From Urophycis tenuis (lineage: Eukaryota > Chordata > Actinopteri > Gadiformes > Phycidae), in the NCBI GenBank assembly GCA_036785325.1, contig JAXIVH010000187.1, forward strand, positions 17,501-81,500: a stretch of 64,000 bases of DNA. Direction: 5' to 3'. Both the position numbers and the translations under genes were made by a program. Positions 48,716-60,518 of this stretch are shown here, in pieces. The notes beneath the pieces are model-generated. The model saw only the letters and a list, made by a program, of their open reading frames with translations. It ran no database searches and was not told the DNA's origin. How positions within the stretch are numbered: position 1 is the stretch's first letter; every line of letters begins with the position of its first letter.

Positions 48716-49869
48716 GGTGACTAGAAATTTCCAATCCTGGCTCAGTGATGGGGGGGGGGGGGGGGGGATGGGGGGGTCTGTTATGAGTTTTTATTATTTT
48801 ATTTTTTTTATCAAGCCCACACCAGGGGTGGCTAGTCATTTCCAATCCTGGCTCAGTAATGGGGGGGGGGGGGTCTGTTATGAATTTGTTTTTTTAATTA
48901 TTTTTTTATAAAGCCCACACCCGGGGTGGCTAGAAAGTTCCAATCCTGGCTCAGTGATGGGGGGGGTCTGTTGTGATTTTTTTTATTATTTTTTTTTTTA
49001 TAAAGCCCACCCCCGGGGTGGCTAGAAATTTCCAATCCTGGCTCTGTGATGGGGGTTGGGTCTGTTATGATTTTTTATTTATTATTTTTTTTTATGAAGC
49101 CCACACCCGAGGTGGCTAGAAATTTCCAATCCTGGCTCAGTGATGGGGGTGGGGTCTGTTATGATTTTTGTTTTTTTTTTGTTTTATAAAGCCCACACCC
49201 GGGGTGGCTAGAAATTTCCAATCCTGGCTCAGTGATGGGGGGGGGGGGGGGGGGGGTCTGTTATGATTTTTTTTTTTTTTTTTTTTTATAAAGCCCACAC
49301 CCGGGGTGGCTAGAAATTTCCAATCCTGGCTCTGTGATGGGGGGGGGGGGGGGGGGTCTGTTGTGATTTTATTTTTATTTATTTTTTTTATAAAGCCCAC
49401 CCCCGGGGTGGCTAGAAATTTCCAATCCTGGCTCTGTGATGGGGGGGGGGGTCTGTTGTGATTTTATTTATTTATTTTTTATAAAGCCCACCCACGGGGT
49501 GGCTAGAAATTTCCAATCCTGGCTCAGTGATGGGGGTGGGGTCTGTTATGATTTTTTATTTTTTTATATTTGTTTATAAAGCCCACATCCGGGGTGGCTA
49601 AAAATTTCCAATCCTGGCTCAATGATGGGGGTTGGGTGTGTTATGATTTTTTTATTTATTTTTTTTTTTAAAAAGCCCACACCCGAGGTGGCTAGAAATT
49701 TCCAATCCTGGCTCAGTGATATGGGGGGGGGGGGGGGGGTCTGTTATGATTTTTTTTTTTTTTTTTATAAAGCCCACACCCGGGTGGCTAGAAATTTCCA
49801 ATCCTGGCTCAGTGATGGGTGGGGGTCTGTTATGATTTTTAAAAAAAAATTTTTAAATAATTTTTTTTT
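48716..49869 (+). repeat. Junction region between block beta copies
   Basis: A GGTGACTAG core near 48716 begins a short HOR-I stretch: an interrupted G-run containing GGATGGGGGG near 48767, GTCATT near 48834, GAAAGTT with a TTTTATTATTTTT spacer, and GATGGGGGTTGGG. The order matches 61.83-62.26 kb. Near 49.58 kb the CACATCCGGGG with GGTGTGTTATGA series starts, repeating 497 bp later in block beta copy 2. The spacer at 49841-49849 contains nine As. Confidence 0.75.
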
Positions 49870-52800
49870 TTTTTTTTATAAAGCCCACACCCGGGGTGGC
49901 TAGAAATTTCCAATCCTGTCTCAGTGATGGGGGGGGGGGGGGGGTCTGTTGTGATTTTTTTTATTTTTATTTTTTTTATAAAGCCCACCCCCGGGGTGGC
50001 TAGAAATTTCCAATCCTGACCCTGTGATGGGGGTGGGGTCTGTTATGATTTTTTATTTTTTTATATTTGTTTATAAAGCCCACATCCGGGGTGGCTAGAA
50101 ATTTCCAATCCTGGCTCAATGATGGGGGTGGGGTGTGTTATGATTTTTTTTTTTTTTTTTTTTTTTTAAAAGCCCACACCCGAGGTGGCTAGAAATTTCC
50201 AATCCTGGCTCAATGATGGGGGGGGGGGGGGGTCTGTTATGATTTTTTTTTTTTTTTTTTATAAAGCCCACACCCGGGTGGCTAGAAATTTCCAATCCTG
50301 GCTCAGTGATGGGGGTGGGGTCTGTTATGATTTTTTTTAATTTTTTTTTTTATAAAGCCCACACCCGGGGTGGCTAGAAATTTCCAATCCTGGCTCAGTG
50401 ATGGGTGGGGGTCTGTTATGATTTTTTTTAATTTTTTTTTTAAATAATTTTTTTTTTTTTTTTTATAAAGCCCACCACACCCGGGGTGGCTAGAAATTTC
50501 CAATCCTGTCTCAGTGATGGGGGGGGGTCTGTTGTGATTTTATTTTATTTATTTATTTTTATAAAGCCCACACCCGGGGTGGCTAGACATTTCCAATCCT
50601 GGCTCAGTAATGGGGGGGGTCTGTTATGAATTTGTTTTTTTTATTATTTTTTTATAAAGCCCGACCCCGGGGTGGCTAGAAATTTCCAATCCTGGCTCAG
50701 TGATGGGGGGGGGGGGGGGTCTGTTATGATTTTTTTTTTTTTTTTTTTATAAAGCCGACACCCGGGTGGCTAGAAATTTCCAAACCTGGCTCAGTGATGT
50801 TGGTGGGGTCTGTTGTGATTTTTTTTTTTTTTTTTTTTTTTTTTATAAAGCCCACCCCCGGGGTGGCTAGAAATTTCCAATCCTGGCTCTGTGATGGGGG
50901 GGGTGGGGGGGGGGTCTGTTATGATTTTTTTTTATTTTATTTTTTTTATCAAGCCCACACCCGGGGTGGCTAGACATTTCCAATCCTGGCTCAGTAATGG
51001 GGGGGGGGTCTGTTATGATTTTTTATTTTTTTATATTTGTTTATAAAGCCCACACCCGGGGTGGCTAGAAATTTCCAATCCTGGCTCAGTGATGGGGGGG
51101 GGGGGGGGGGGTCTGTTATGATTTTTTTTTATTTTTTTTTTTTTATCAAGCCCACACCCGGGGTGGCTAGACATTTCCAATCCTGGCTCAGTAATGGGGG
51201 GGGGGTCTGTTATGATTTTTTTTTTTTTTTATTTGTTTATAAAGCCCACACCCGGGGTGGCTAGAAATGTCCAATCCTGGCTCAGTGATGGGGGTGGGGT
51301 ATGTTATGATTTTTTATTTTTATTTTTTTTTTTAAAAAGCCCACACCCGAGGTGGCTAGAAATTTCCAATCCTGGCTCAGTGATGTGGGTGGGGTCTGTT
51401 ATGATTTTTATTTTTTTATTTTTTATAAAGCCCACACCCGGGGTGGCTAGAAATGTCCAATCCTGGCTCAGTGATGAGGGGGGGGGTCTGTTATGATTTT
51501 TTTAATTTTTTTTTAATATAATGTTATTATTTTTTTTATAAAGCCCACACCCGGGGTGGCTAGAAATTTCCAATTCTGCCTCAGTGATGGGGGGGGGGGG
51601 GGGGGGGGGGGGTCTGTTATGATTTTTTTTTTTTTTTTTTTTATAAAGCCCACACCCGGGTTGGCTAGAAAGTTCCGATCCTGGCTCAGTGATGGGGGGG
51701 GGGTCTTTTGTGATTTTATTTTATTTTATTTTTTTTCATAAAGCCCACCCCCGGGGTGGCCAGAAATTTCCAATCCTGGCTCTGTGATGGGGTTGGGGTC
51801 TGTTATGATTTTTAATTTTTTTTTTTTTTTTTTATAAAGCCCAGACCCGGGGTGGCTAGAAAATTCCGATCCTGGCTCAGTGATGGGGGTGGGGTCTGTT
51901 ATGATTTTTATTTTTTATTTTTTATGAAGCCCACACCCGGGTGGCTAGAAATTTCCAATCCTGGCTCAGTGATGGGGGTGGGGTCTGTTATGATTTTTTT
52001 TTTTTTTTTTTATAAAGCCCACACCCAGGGTGGCTAGAAAGTTCCAATCCTGGCTCAGTGATGCGGGGGGGTCTGTTGTGATTTTTTTTTATTTTATTTT
52101 TTTTTATAAAGCCCACCCCCGGGGTGGCTAGAAATTTCCGGTCCTGGCTCAGTGATGGGGTCGGGGTCTGTTATGATTTTTTATTTTTATTTTTTTTTTA
52201 TAAAGCCCACACCCGTGGTGGCTAGAAATTTCCAATCCTGGCTCAGTGATGGGGGTGGGGGGGGTCTGTTATGATTTTTTATTATTTTATTTTTTTTATC
52301 AAGCCCACACCCGGGGTGGCTAGAAATTTCCAATCCTGGCTCAATGATGGGGGGGGCGGGGTCTTTTGTGATTCTTTTTTTTTCTTTTTATAAAGCCCAC
52401 ACCCGGGGTGGCTAGAAATTCCCAATCCTGGCTCAGTAATGGGGGAGGGGGTCTGTTATAATTTTTTTATTTATTTCTTTTTATAAAGCCCACACCCGGG
52501 GTGGCTAGAAATTTCCAATCCTGGATCAGTGATGGGGGGGGGGGGTCTGTTATGATTTTTTATTATTTTATTTTTTTTATCAAGCCCACACCCGGGGTGG
52601 ATAGACATTTCCAATCCTGGCTCAGTAATGGGGGGGGGTCTGTTATGAATTTGTTTTTTTTATTATTTTTTTATAAAGCCCACCCCCGGGGTGGCTAGAA
52701 ATTTCCAATCCTGACTCTGTGATGGGGGTGGGGTCTGTTATGATTTTTTATTTTTTTATATTTGTTTATAAAGCCCACCCCCGGGGTGGCTAGACATATC

Positions 52801-53940
52801 CAATCCTGGCTCAGTAATGGGGGGGGGGTCTGTTATGAATTTGTTTTTTTTATTATTTTTTTATAAAGCCCACCCCCGGGGTGGCTAGAAATTTCCAATC
52901 CTGGCTCAGTGATGGGGGTGGGGTCTGTTATGATTTTTTTTTTTTTTTTTTTATAAAGCCCACACCCGGGTGGCTAGAAATTTCCAATCCTGGCTCAGTG
53001 ATGGGGGTGGGGTCTGTTATGATTTTTTGTTTTTTTTTGTTTTATAAAGCCCACACCCGGGGTGGCTAGAAATTTCCAATCCAGGCTCAGTGATGGGGGT
53101 GGGGTCTGTTATGATTTTTTTTTTTTTTTTTTTTTATAAAGCCCACACCTGGGGTGGCTAGAAAGTTCCAATCCTTGCTCAGTGATGGGGGGGGTCTGTT
53201 GTGATTTATTTTTATTTATTTATTTTTTATAAAGCCCACCCCCGGGGATGGCTAGAAATTTCCAATCCTGCTCTGTGATTGGGGTGGGGTCTGTTATGAT
53301 TTTTAATTTTTTTTTTTTTTTTATAAAGCCCACACCCGGGGTGGCTAGAAATTTCCAATCCTGGCTCAGTGATGGGTGGGGGTCTGTTATGATTTTTTTA
53401 ATTTTTTTTTAAAATAATTTTATTATTTTTTTTTATAAAGCCCACACCCGGGGTGGCTAGAAATTTACATTCCTGTCTCAGTGATGGGGGGGGGGGGTCT
53501 GTTGTGATTTTATTTATTTTTTATTTTTTTATAGAGCCCACCTCGGGGTGGCTAGAAAATTCCAATCCTGGCTCAGTGATGGGTGGGGGTCTGTTATGAT
53601 TTTTTTATTATTTTTTTTAAATAATTTTTTTTTTTTTTTTATAAAGCCCACACCCGGGGTGGCTAGAAATTTCCAATCCTGTCTCAGTGATGGGGGGGGG
53701 GGGGGGTCTGTTGTGATTTTATTATTATTATTTTTTTTTATAAAGCCCACCCCCGGGGTGGCTAGAAATTTCCAATCCTGGCTCTGTGATGGGGTCGGGG
53801 TCTGTTATGATTTTTTTTTTTTTTTTTTTTTTTATAAACCCCACACCCGGGGTGGCTAGAAATTTCCAATCCTGGCTCAGTGATGGGGGGGGGGGTCTGT
53901 TATTATTATTATTATTTTTTTTTTTAGAAAGCCCACACCT
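49870..53940 (+). repeat. Block beta, copy 2 (contains the 1.57-kb unit once)
   Basis: Upstream it matches block beta copy 1 before unit A. Downstream it matches copy 1 after unit B. Unit C begins with CCCACCACACCC at 50471. Cores are nearly identical to copy 1; differences include GAAATGTCC near 51267, GATGAGGGG near 51475, and spacer or G-run lengths. Copy 2 leaves copy 1 near 53939, where CACCTGGGG replaces the CACCCGGGGTGAC found at 48716. Confidence 0.9.
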
Positions 53941-54382
53941 GGGGTGGCTAGAAAGTTCCAATCCTGGCTCAGTGATGGGGGGGGGTCTGTTATGTTTTTT
54001 TTTTTTTTTTTATAAAGCCCACACCCGGGTGGCTAGAAATTTCCAATCCTGGCTCAGTGATGGGGGGGGGGGTCTGTTATGATTTTTAAAAAAAAAAATT
54101 TAAATAATTTTATTATTTTTTTTATAAAGCCCACACCCGGGTGGCTAGAAATTTCCATTCCTGCCTCAGTGATGGGGGGGGGGGTCTGTTGTGATTTTTA
54201 TTTTTTTTTTATTTTTTTATAAAGCCCACCCCCGGGGTGGCTAGTCATTTCCAATCCTGGCTCAGTAATGGGGGGGGTCTCTTATGAATTTGTTTTTTTT
54301 ATTATTTTTTTATAAAGCCCACACCCGGGGGTGGCTAGAAATTTCCAATCCTGGCTCAGTGATGGGGGGGGGGGTCTGTTAT
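53021..54382 (+). repeat. 1.36-kb tandem duplication, unit 1 (block gamma)
   Basis: The unit begins with a TTTTTTGTTTTTTTTTG spacer and includes AATCCAGGCTC (53078), AATCCTTGCTC, CCCCCGGGGATGG, CCTGCTCTGTGATTGG, TTTACATTCCTG, ATAGAGCCCACCTCGGGG, GATGGGGTCGGGG, ATAAACCCC, TTATTATTATTATT and an A-run spacer (54088-54098). The AATCCAGGCTC marker returns 1362 bp later. The first half also matches 47.8-48.7 kb in block beta copy 1. Confidence 0.92.
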
Positions 54383-55741
54383 GATTTTTTGTTTTTTTTT
54401 GTTTTATAAAGCCCACACCCGGGGTGGCTAGAAATTTCCAATCCAGGCTCAGTGATGGGGGTGGGGTCTGTTATGATTTTTTTTTTTTTTTTTTTTTATA
54501 AAGCCCACACCTGGGGTGGCTAGAAAGTTCCAATCCTTGCTCAGTGATGGGGGGGGTCTGTTGTGATTTATTTTTATTTATTTATTTTTTATAAAGCCCA
54601 CCCCCGGGGATGGCTAGAAATTTCCAATCCTGCTCTGTGATTGGGGTGGGGTCTGTTATGATTTTTAATTTTTTTTTTTTTTTTATAAAGCCCACACCCG
54701 GGGTGGCTAGAAATTTCCAATCCTGGCTCAGTGATGGGTGGGGGTCTGTTATGATTTTTTTAATTTTTTTTTAAAATAATTTTATTATTTTTTTTTATAA
54801 AGCCCACACCCGGGGTGGCTAGAAATTTACATTCCTGTCTCAGTGATGGGGGGGGGGGGTCTGTTGTGATTTTATTTATTTTTTATTTTTTTATAGAGCC
54901 CACCTCGGGGTGGCTAGAAAATTCCAATCCTGGCTCAGTGATGGGTGGGGGTCTGTTATGATTTTTTTATTATTTTTTTTAAATAATTTTTTTTTTTTTT
55001 TTATAAAGCCCACACCCGGGGTGGCTAGAAATTTCCAATCCTGTCTCAGTGATGGGGGGGGGGGGGTCTGTTGTGATTTTATTATTATTATTATTTTTTA
55101 TAAAGCCCACCCCCGGGGTGGCTAGAAATTTCCAATCCTGGCTCTGTGATGGGGTCGGGGTCTGTTATGATTTTTTTTTTTTTTTTTTTTTTTATAAACC
55201 CCACACCCGGGGTGGCTAGAAATTTCCAATCCTGGCTCAGTGATGGGGGGGGGGGTCTGTTATTATTATTATTATTTTTTTTTTTAGAAAGCCCACACCT
55301 GGGGTGGCTAGAAAGTTCCAATCCTGGCTCAGTGATGGGGGGGGGTCTGTTATGTTTTTTTTTTTTTTTTTATAAAGCCCACACCCGGGTGGCTAGAAAT
55401 TTCCAATCCTGGCTCAGTGATGGGGGGGGGGTCTGTTATGATTTTTAAAAAAAAAAATTTAAATAATTTTATTATTTTTTTTATAAAGCCCACACCCGGG
55501 TGGCTAGAAATTTCCATTCCTGCCTCAGTGATGGGGGGGGGGGGTCTGTTGTGATTTTTATTTTTTTTTTATTTTTTTATAAAGCCCACCCCCGGGGTGG
55601 CTAGTCATTTCCAATCCTGGCTCAGTAATGGGGGGGTCTCTTATGAATTTGTTTTTTTTATTATTTTTTTATAAAGCCCACACCCGGGGGTGGCTAGAAA
55701 TTTCCAATCCTGGCTCAGTGATGGGGGGGGGGGTCTGTTAT
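54383..55741 (+). repeat. 1.36-kb tandem duplication, unit 2
   Basis: This is a copy of 53021-54382 with almost no core differences. The A-run spacer recurs at 55447-55457, again with 11 As. At the end the TTTTTTG spacer of unit 1 is replaced by a plain T-run, and the next unit has GGGGTAACTAG near 55779. Confidence 0.92.
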
Positions 55742-57970
55742 GATTTTTTTTTTTTTTTTTTATAAAGCCCACACCCGGGGTAACTAGAAATTTCCAATCC
55801 TGGCTCAGTGATGGGGGGGGGGGTCTGTTGTGATTTTTTTTTTTTTTTTTTTTTTTTTATAAAGCCCACCCCCGGGGTGGCTAGAAATTTCCAATCCTGG
55901 CTCTGTGATGGGGGGGGGGGGTCTGTTATGATTTTTTATTATTATTTTTTTTTTATCAAGCCCACACCCGGGGTGGCTAGTCATTTCCAATCCTGACTCA
56001 GTAATGGGGGGGGTCTGTTATGAATTTGTTTTTTTTATTATTTTTTTATAAAGCCCACCCCCGGGGTGGCTAGAAATTTCCAATCCTGGCTCTGTGATGG
56101 GGGTGGGGTCTGTTATGATTTTTTTATTTTTTATTTTTTTTTTATAAAGCCCACAGCCGGGGTGGCTAGAAATTTCCGATCCTGGCTCAGTGATGGTGGT
56201 GGGGTCTGTTATGAATTTTTTTTATTTTATTTTTTTTATAAAGCCCACACCCGGGGTGGCTAGAAATTTCCAATCCTGGCTCAGTGATGGGGGGGGGGGT
56301 CTGTTATGATATTTTTTAAATTTTTTTATAAAGCCCACACCCGGGTGGCTAGAAATTTCCAATCCTGGCTCAGTGATGGGGGTGGGGTCTATTATGATTT
56401 TTTTTTTTTTTTATATAAAGCCCACACCCGGGGTGGCTAGAAATTTCCAATACTGGCTCAGTGATGGGGGGGGGTCTGTTATGATTTTTTAATTTTTTTT
56501 GTTTTAAATTTTATTATTTTTTTTATAAAGCCCACCCCCGGGGTGGCTAAAAATTTCCAATCCTGGCTCTGTGATGGGGGGGGGGGGGGGTTTGTTATGA
56601 TTTTTTTTTTTTTTTTTTTTTTCTCAAGCCCACACCCGGGGTGGCTAGTCATTTCCAATCCTGGCTCAGTAATGGGGGGGGGTCTGTTATGAATTTGTTT
56701 TTTTTATTATTTTTTTATAAAGCCCACCCCCGGGGTGGCTAGAAATTTCCAATCCTGGCTCAGTGATGGGAGGGGGTATTTTATGATTTTTTTATTTATT
56801 TTTTTAAATAATTTTATTATTTTTTTTAAAAAGCCCACACCTGGGGTGGCTACAAATTTCCAATCCTGCCTCAGTGATGGGGGGGGGGGGTCTGTTGTGA
56901 TTTTTTTTTTTTTTTTTTTATAAAGCCCACCCCCGGGGTGGCTAGAAATTTCCAATCCTGGCTCAGTGATGGGGGGGGGGGTCTGTTATGATTTTTTTTT
57001 TTTTTTTTTTTATAAAGCCCACACCCGGGTGGCTAGAAATTTCCAATCCTGGCTCAGTGATGGGGGAGGGGTCAGTGATGATTTTTATTTTTTTTATTTT
57101 TTATAAAGCTAGAAATTTCCAATCCTGGCTCTGTGATGGGGGGGGGTGTCTGTTATGATTTTTTTTTTTTTTTTTTTTTATAAAGCCCACACCTGGGGTG
57201 GCTAGAAATTTCCAATCCTGCCTCAGTGATGGGGGGGGGAGGTCTGTTATGATTTATTTTTTTATTTTTTTATAAAGCCCACACCCGGGTGGCTAGAAAT
57301 TTCCAATCCTGGCTCAGTGATGGGGGTGGGATCTGTTATGATTTTTATTTTATTTTTTTTTTATAAAGCCCACACCCGGGGTGGCTAGAAATTTCCAATC
57401 CTGGCTCAGTGATGGGGGGGGTCTGTTATGATTTTTTTATTTTTTTTTTTAAATAATTTTATTATTTTTTTTATAAAGCCCACATCCGGGGTGGCTAGAA
57501 ATTTCCAATCCTGTCTCAGTGATGGGGGGGGGGGGGGGGTCTGTTGTGATTTTATTTTTTTATATTTTTTTTATAAAGCCCACACCCGGGGTGGCTAGAA
57601 ATTTCCAATCCTGGCTCAGTGATGGGGGGGGGGGGGTCTGTTATGATTTTTTTTTTTTTTTTTTTTTATAAAGCCCACACCCGGGGTGGCTAGAAATTTC
57701 CAATCCTGGCTCAGTGATGGGTGGGGGTCTGTTATGAATTTTTATTTTTTTATTTATTATTTTTTTTAATTTTATTATTTTTTGTATAAAGCCCACACCC
57801 GGGGTGGCTAGAAATTTCCAATCCTGGCTCAGTGATGGGGGGGTCTGTAATGAATTTGTTTTTTTTATTATTTTTTTTATCAAGCCCACACCCGGGGTGG
57901 CTAGAAATTTCCAATCCTGGCTCAGTGATGGGGGTGGGGTCTGTTATGATTTTTATTATTTTTTTTTTTT
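55742..57970 (+). repeat. HOR-I domain with a decayed monomer
   Basis: D, B and C units with GTCATT (near 55981 and 56649) follow in order. Between 56.7 and 57.4 kb there are unusual units: GGGAGGGGGTATTTTATGA near 56770, GGCTACAAATTTCC near 56850, and GGGGAGGGGTCAGTGATGA near 57065, followed by a unit lacking its front part (57103). From 57.4 kb, N and TGTCTCAG units recur. Confidence 0.72.
57103..57130 (+). repeat. Monomer lacking the CCCACACCCGGGGTGG element
   Basis: ATAAAGC (57103-57109) is joined directly to TAGAAATTTCC. The missing 16 bp lie between two GC dinucleotides, AAAGC and GGC, so a microhomology deletion fits. The preceding tail is also altered (GTCAGTGATGA for GTCTGTTATGA). 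Confidence 0.92.
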
Positions 57971-58850
57971 ATAAAGCCCACACCGGGGGTGGCTAGAAAT
58001 TTCCAATTCTGGCTCAGTGATGGGGGGGGGGTCTGTTATGATTTTTTTATTTTTTTTTTTAAATAATTTTATTATTTTGTTTATCAAGCCCACACCCGGG
58101 GTGGCTAGAAATTTCCGATCCTGGCTCAGTGATGGGGGTTGGGTCTGTTATGAATTTGTTTTTTTTATTATTTTTTTATAAAGCCCACCCCCGGGTTGGC
58201 TAGAAATATCCAATCCTGACTCTGTGATGGGGGTGGGGTCTGTTATGATTTTTTATTTTTTTATATTTGTTTATAAGACCCACACCCGGGGTGGCTAGAA
58301 ATTTCCAATCCTGGCTCAGTGATGGGGGTGGGGTGTGTTATGATTTTTTATTTTTTATTTTTTTTTATAAAGCCCACACCCGGGGTGGCTAGAAATTTTC
58401 AATCCTAATTCAGTGATGGTGGGGGATTTGTTATCATTTTTTTTTTTTTTTTTTTTATAAAGCCCACACCCGGGGTGGCTAGACATTTCCAATCCTGGCT
58501 CAGTAATGGGGGGGTCTGTAATGAATTTGTTTTTTTTATTATTTTTTTTATCAAGCCCACACCCGGGGTGGCTAGAAATTTCCAATCCTGGCTCAGTGAT
58601 GGGCGGGGGTCTGTTATTATTTTTTTAATTTTTTTTTTTAATAATTTTATTATTTTTTTTATAAAGCCCACACCCGGGGTGGCTAGAAATTTCCAATCCT
58701 GGCTCAGTGATGGGGGGGGGGGGGGGTCTGTTATGATTTTTTTTTTTTTTTTTTTTTTTATAAGCCCACACCCGGGGTGGCTAGAAATTTCCAATCATGG
58801 CTCAGTGATGGGGGTGGGGTCTGTTATGATTTTTATTTTTTTTATTTTTT
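57971..58850 (+). repeat. 880-bp duplication, unit 1
   Basis: Markers are an N spacer ending TTATTATTTTGTTTATCAAG (58081), GAAATTTCCGATCC with GATGGGGGTTGGG, ACCCCCGGGTTGG, and AAATTTTCAATCC with AATTCAGTGATGGTGG. The ATCAAG border returns at 58961, 880 bp downstream. Unit 1 has an extra pair of elements (CCTGACTCTGTG with a TATATTTGTTTATAAGACCC border near 58270) that unit 2 lacks. Confidence 0.88.
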
Positions 58851-59245
58851 ATAAAGCCCACACCTGGGGTGGCTAGAAATTTCCAATCCTGGCTCAGTGA
58901 TGGGGGGGGGGTCTGTTATGATTTTTTTATTTTTTTTTTTAAATAATTTTATTATTTTGTTTATCAAGCCCACACCCGGGGTGGCTAGAAATTTCCGATC
59001 CTGGCTCAGTGATGGGGGTTGGGTCTGTTATGAATTTGTTTTTTTTATTATTTTTTTATAAAGCCCACCCCCGGGTTGGCTAGAAATTTCCAATCCTGGC
59101 TCAGTGATGGGGGTGGGGTGTGTTATGATTTTTTTATTTTTTATTTTTTTTTATAAAGCCCACACCCGGGGTGGCTAGAAATTTTCAATCCTGATTCAGT
59201 GATGGTGGGGGATTTGTTATCATTTTTTTTTTTTTTTTTTTATAA
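58851..59245 (+). repeat. 880-bp duplication, unit 2 (shortened)
   Basis: Copy of 57971 onward. After ACCCCCGGGTTGG near 59067 it jumps to the unit with GGTGTGTTATGA, skipping about one monomer present in unit 1. It then continues through AAATTTTCAATCC with GATTCAGTGATGGTGG and GGGGGATTTGTTATC near 59190-59220. The missing monomer shows that single-unit loss has occurred since the duplication. Confidence 0.86.
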
Positions 59246-60422
59246 AGCCCACTCCCGGGTTGGCTAGAAATTTCCAATCCTGGCTCAGTAATGGGTGGGG
59301 GTCTGTTATGAATTTTTATTTTTTTATTTTTTTTTTATAAAGCCCACCCCCGGGGTGGCTAGAAATTTCCAATCCTGGCTCTGTGATGGGGGTGGGGTCT
59401 ATTTTGATTTTTAATTTTTTAATTTTTTTTTTATAAAGCCCACACCCGGGTGGCTAGAAATTTCCAATCCTGGCTCAGTGATGGGGGGGGGTCTGTTATG
59501 ATTTTTTTATTTTTTTTTTTAAATAATTTTATTATTTTTTTTATAAAGCCCACACCCGGGGTGGCTAGAAATTTCCAATCCTGCCTCAGTTATGGGGGGG
59601 GGGGGGGTCTGTTGTGATTTTTTTTTTTTTTTTTTTTTTTATAAAGCCCACCCCCGGGGTGGCTAGAAATTTCCAATCCTGGCTCAGTGATGGGGGTGGG
59701 GTCTGTTATGATTTTTTTTATTTTTTTTTTTTATAAAGCCCACACCCGGGGTGGCTAGAAATTTCCATTCCTGGCTCAGTGGTGGGGGGGGGGTCTTTTA
59801 TGATTTTTTTTAATTTTTTTTTTAAATATTTTTTGTTTGTTTTTTATAAAGCCCACCCCCGGGGTGGCTAGAAATTTCCAATCCTGGCTCTGTGATGGGG
59901 GGGGGTCTGTTATGAGTTTTTATTATTTTATTTTTTTTTATCAAGCCCACACCAGGGGTGGCTAGTCATTTCCAATCCTGGCTCAGTAATGGGGGGGGGG
60001 GGGGTCTTTTTTGATTTTTATTTTTTTTTATGTTTTTATAAAGCCCACCCCCGGGGTGGCTAGAAATTTCCAATCCTGCCTCAGTGATGGGGGGGGGGGG
60101 GGTCTTTTTTGATTTTTATTTTTTTTTATGTTTTTATAAAGCCCACCCCCGGGGTGGCTAGAAATTTCCAATCCTGGCTCTGTGATGGGGGGGTGGGGGT
60201 CTGTTATGATTTTTTATTTTTTATTTTTTTTTTCTCAAGCCCACACCCGGGTTGGCTTGTCATTTCCAATCCTGGCTCAGTAATGGGGGGGGGGTCTGTT
60301 ATGAATTTGTTTTTTTTATTATTTTTTTATAAAGCCCACACCCGGGGTGGCTAGAAATTTCCGATCCTGGCTCAGTGATGGGGGTTGGGTCTGTTATGAT
60401 TTTTTATTTTTATTTTTTTTTT

Positions 60423-60518
60423 ATAAAGCCCACACCCGGGGTGGCTAGAAATTTCCAATCCTGGCTCAGTGATGGGGGGGGGGGGGGGTCTGTTATGATT
60501 TTTTTTTTTGTTTGTTTT
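60423..60518 (+). repeat. Representative satellite monomer (type A, 96 bp)
   Basis: This unit shows the standard layout. ATAAAG opens it at 60423. The CCACACCCGGGG element with its CCCGGG palindrome follows, then CTAGAAATTTCC with the 8-bp palindrome GAAATTTC. The CCAAT word lies at 60455-60459, followed by CCTGGCTCAGTGAT, a pure G-run, TCTGTTATGA and a T-tract broken by two single Gs. The next ATAAAG begins at 60519. Unit boundaries are arbitrary in a tandem array; I set them at ATAAAG because it is the most constant border between spacer and core. Confidence 0.95.
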
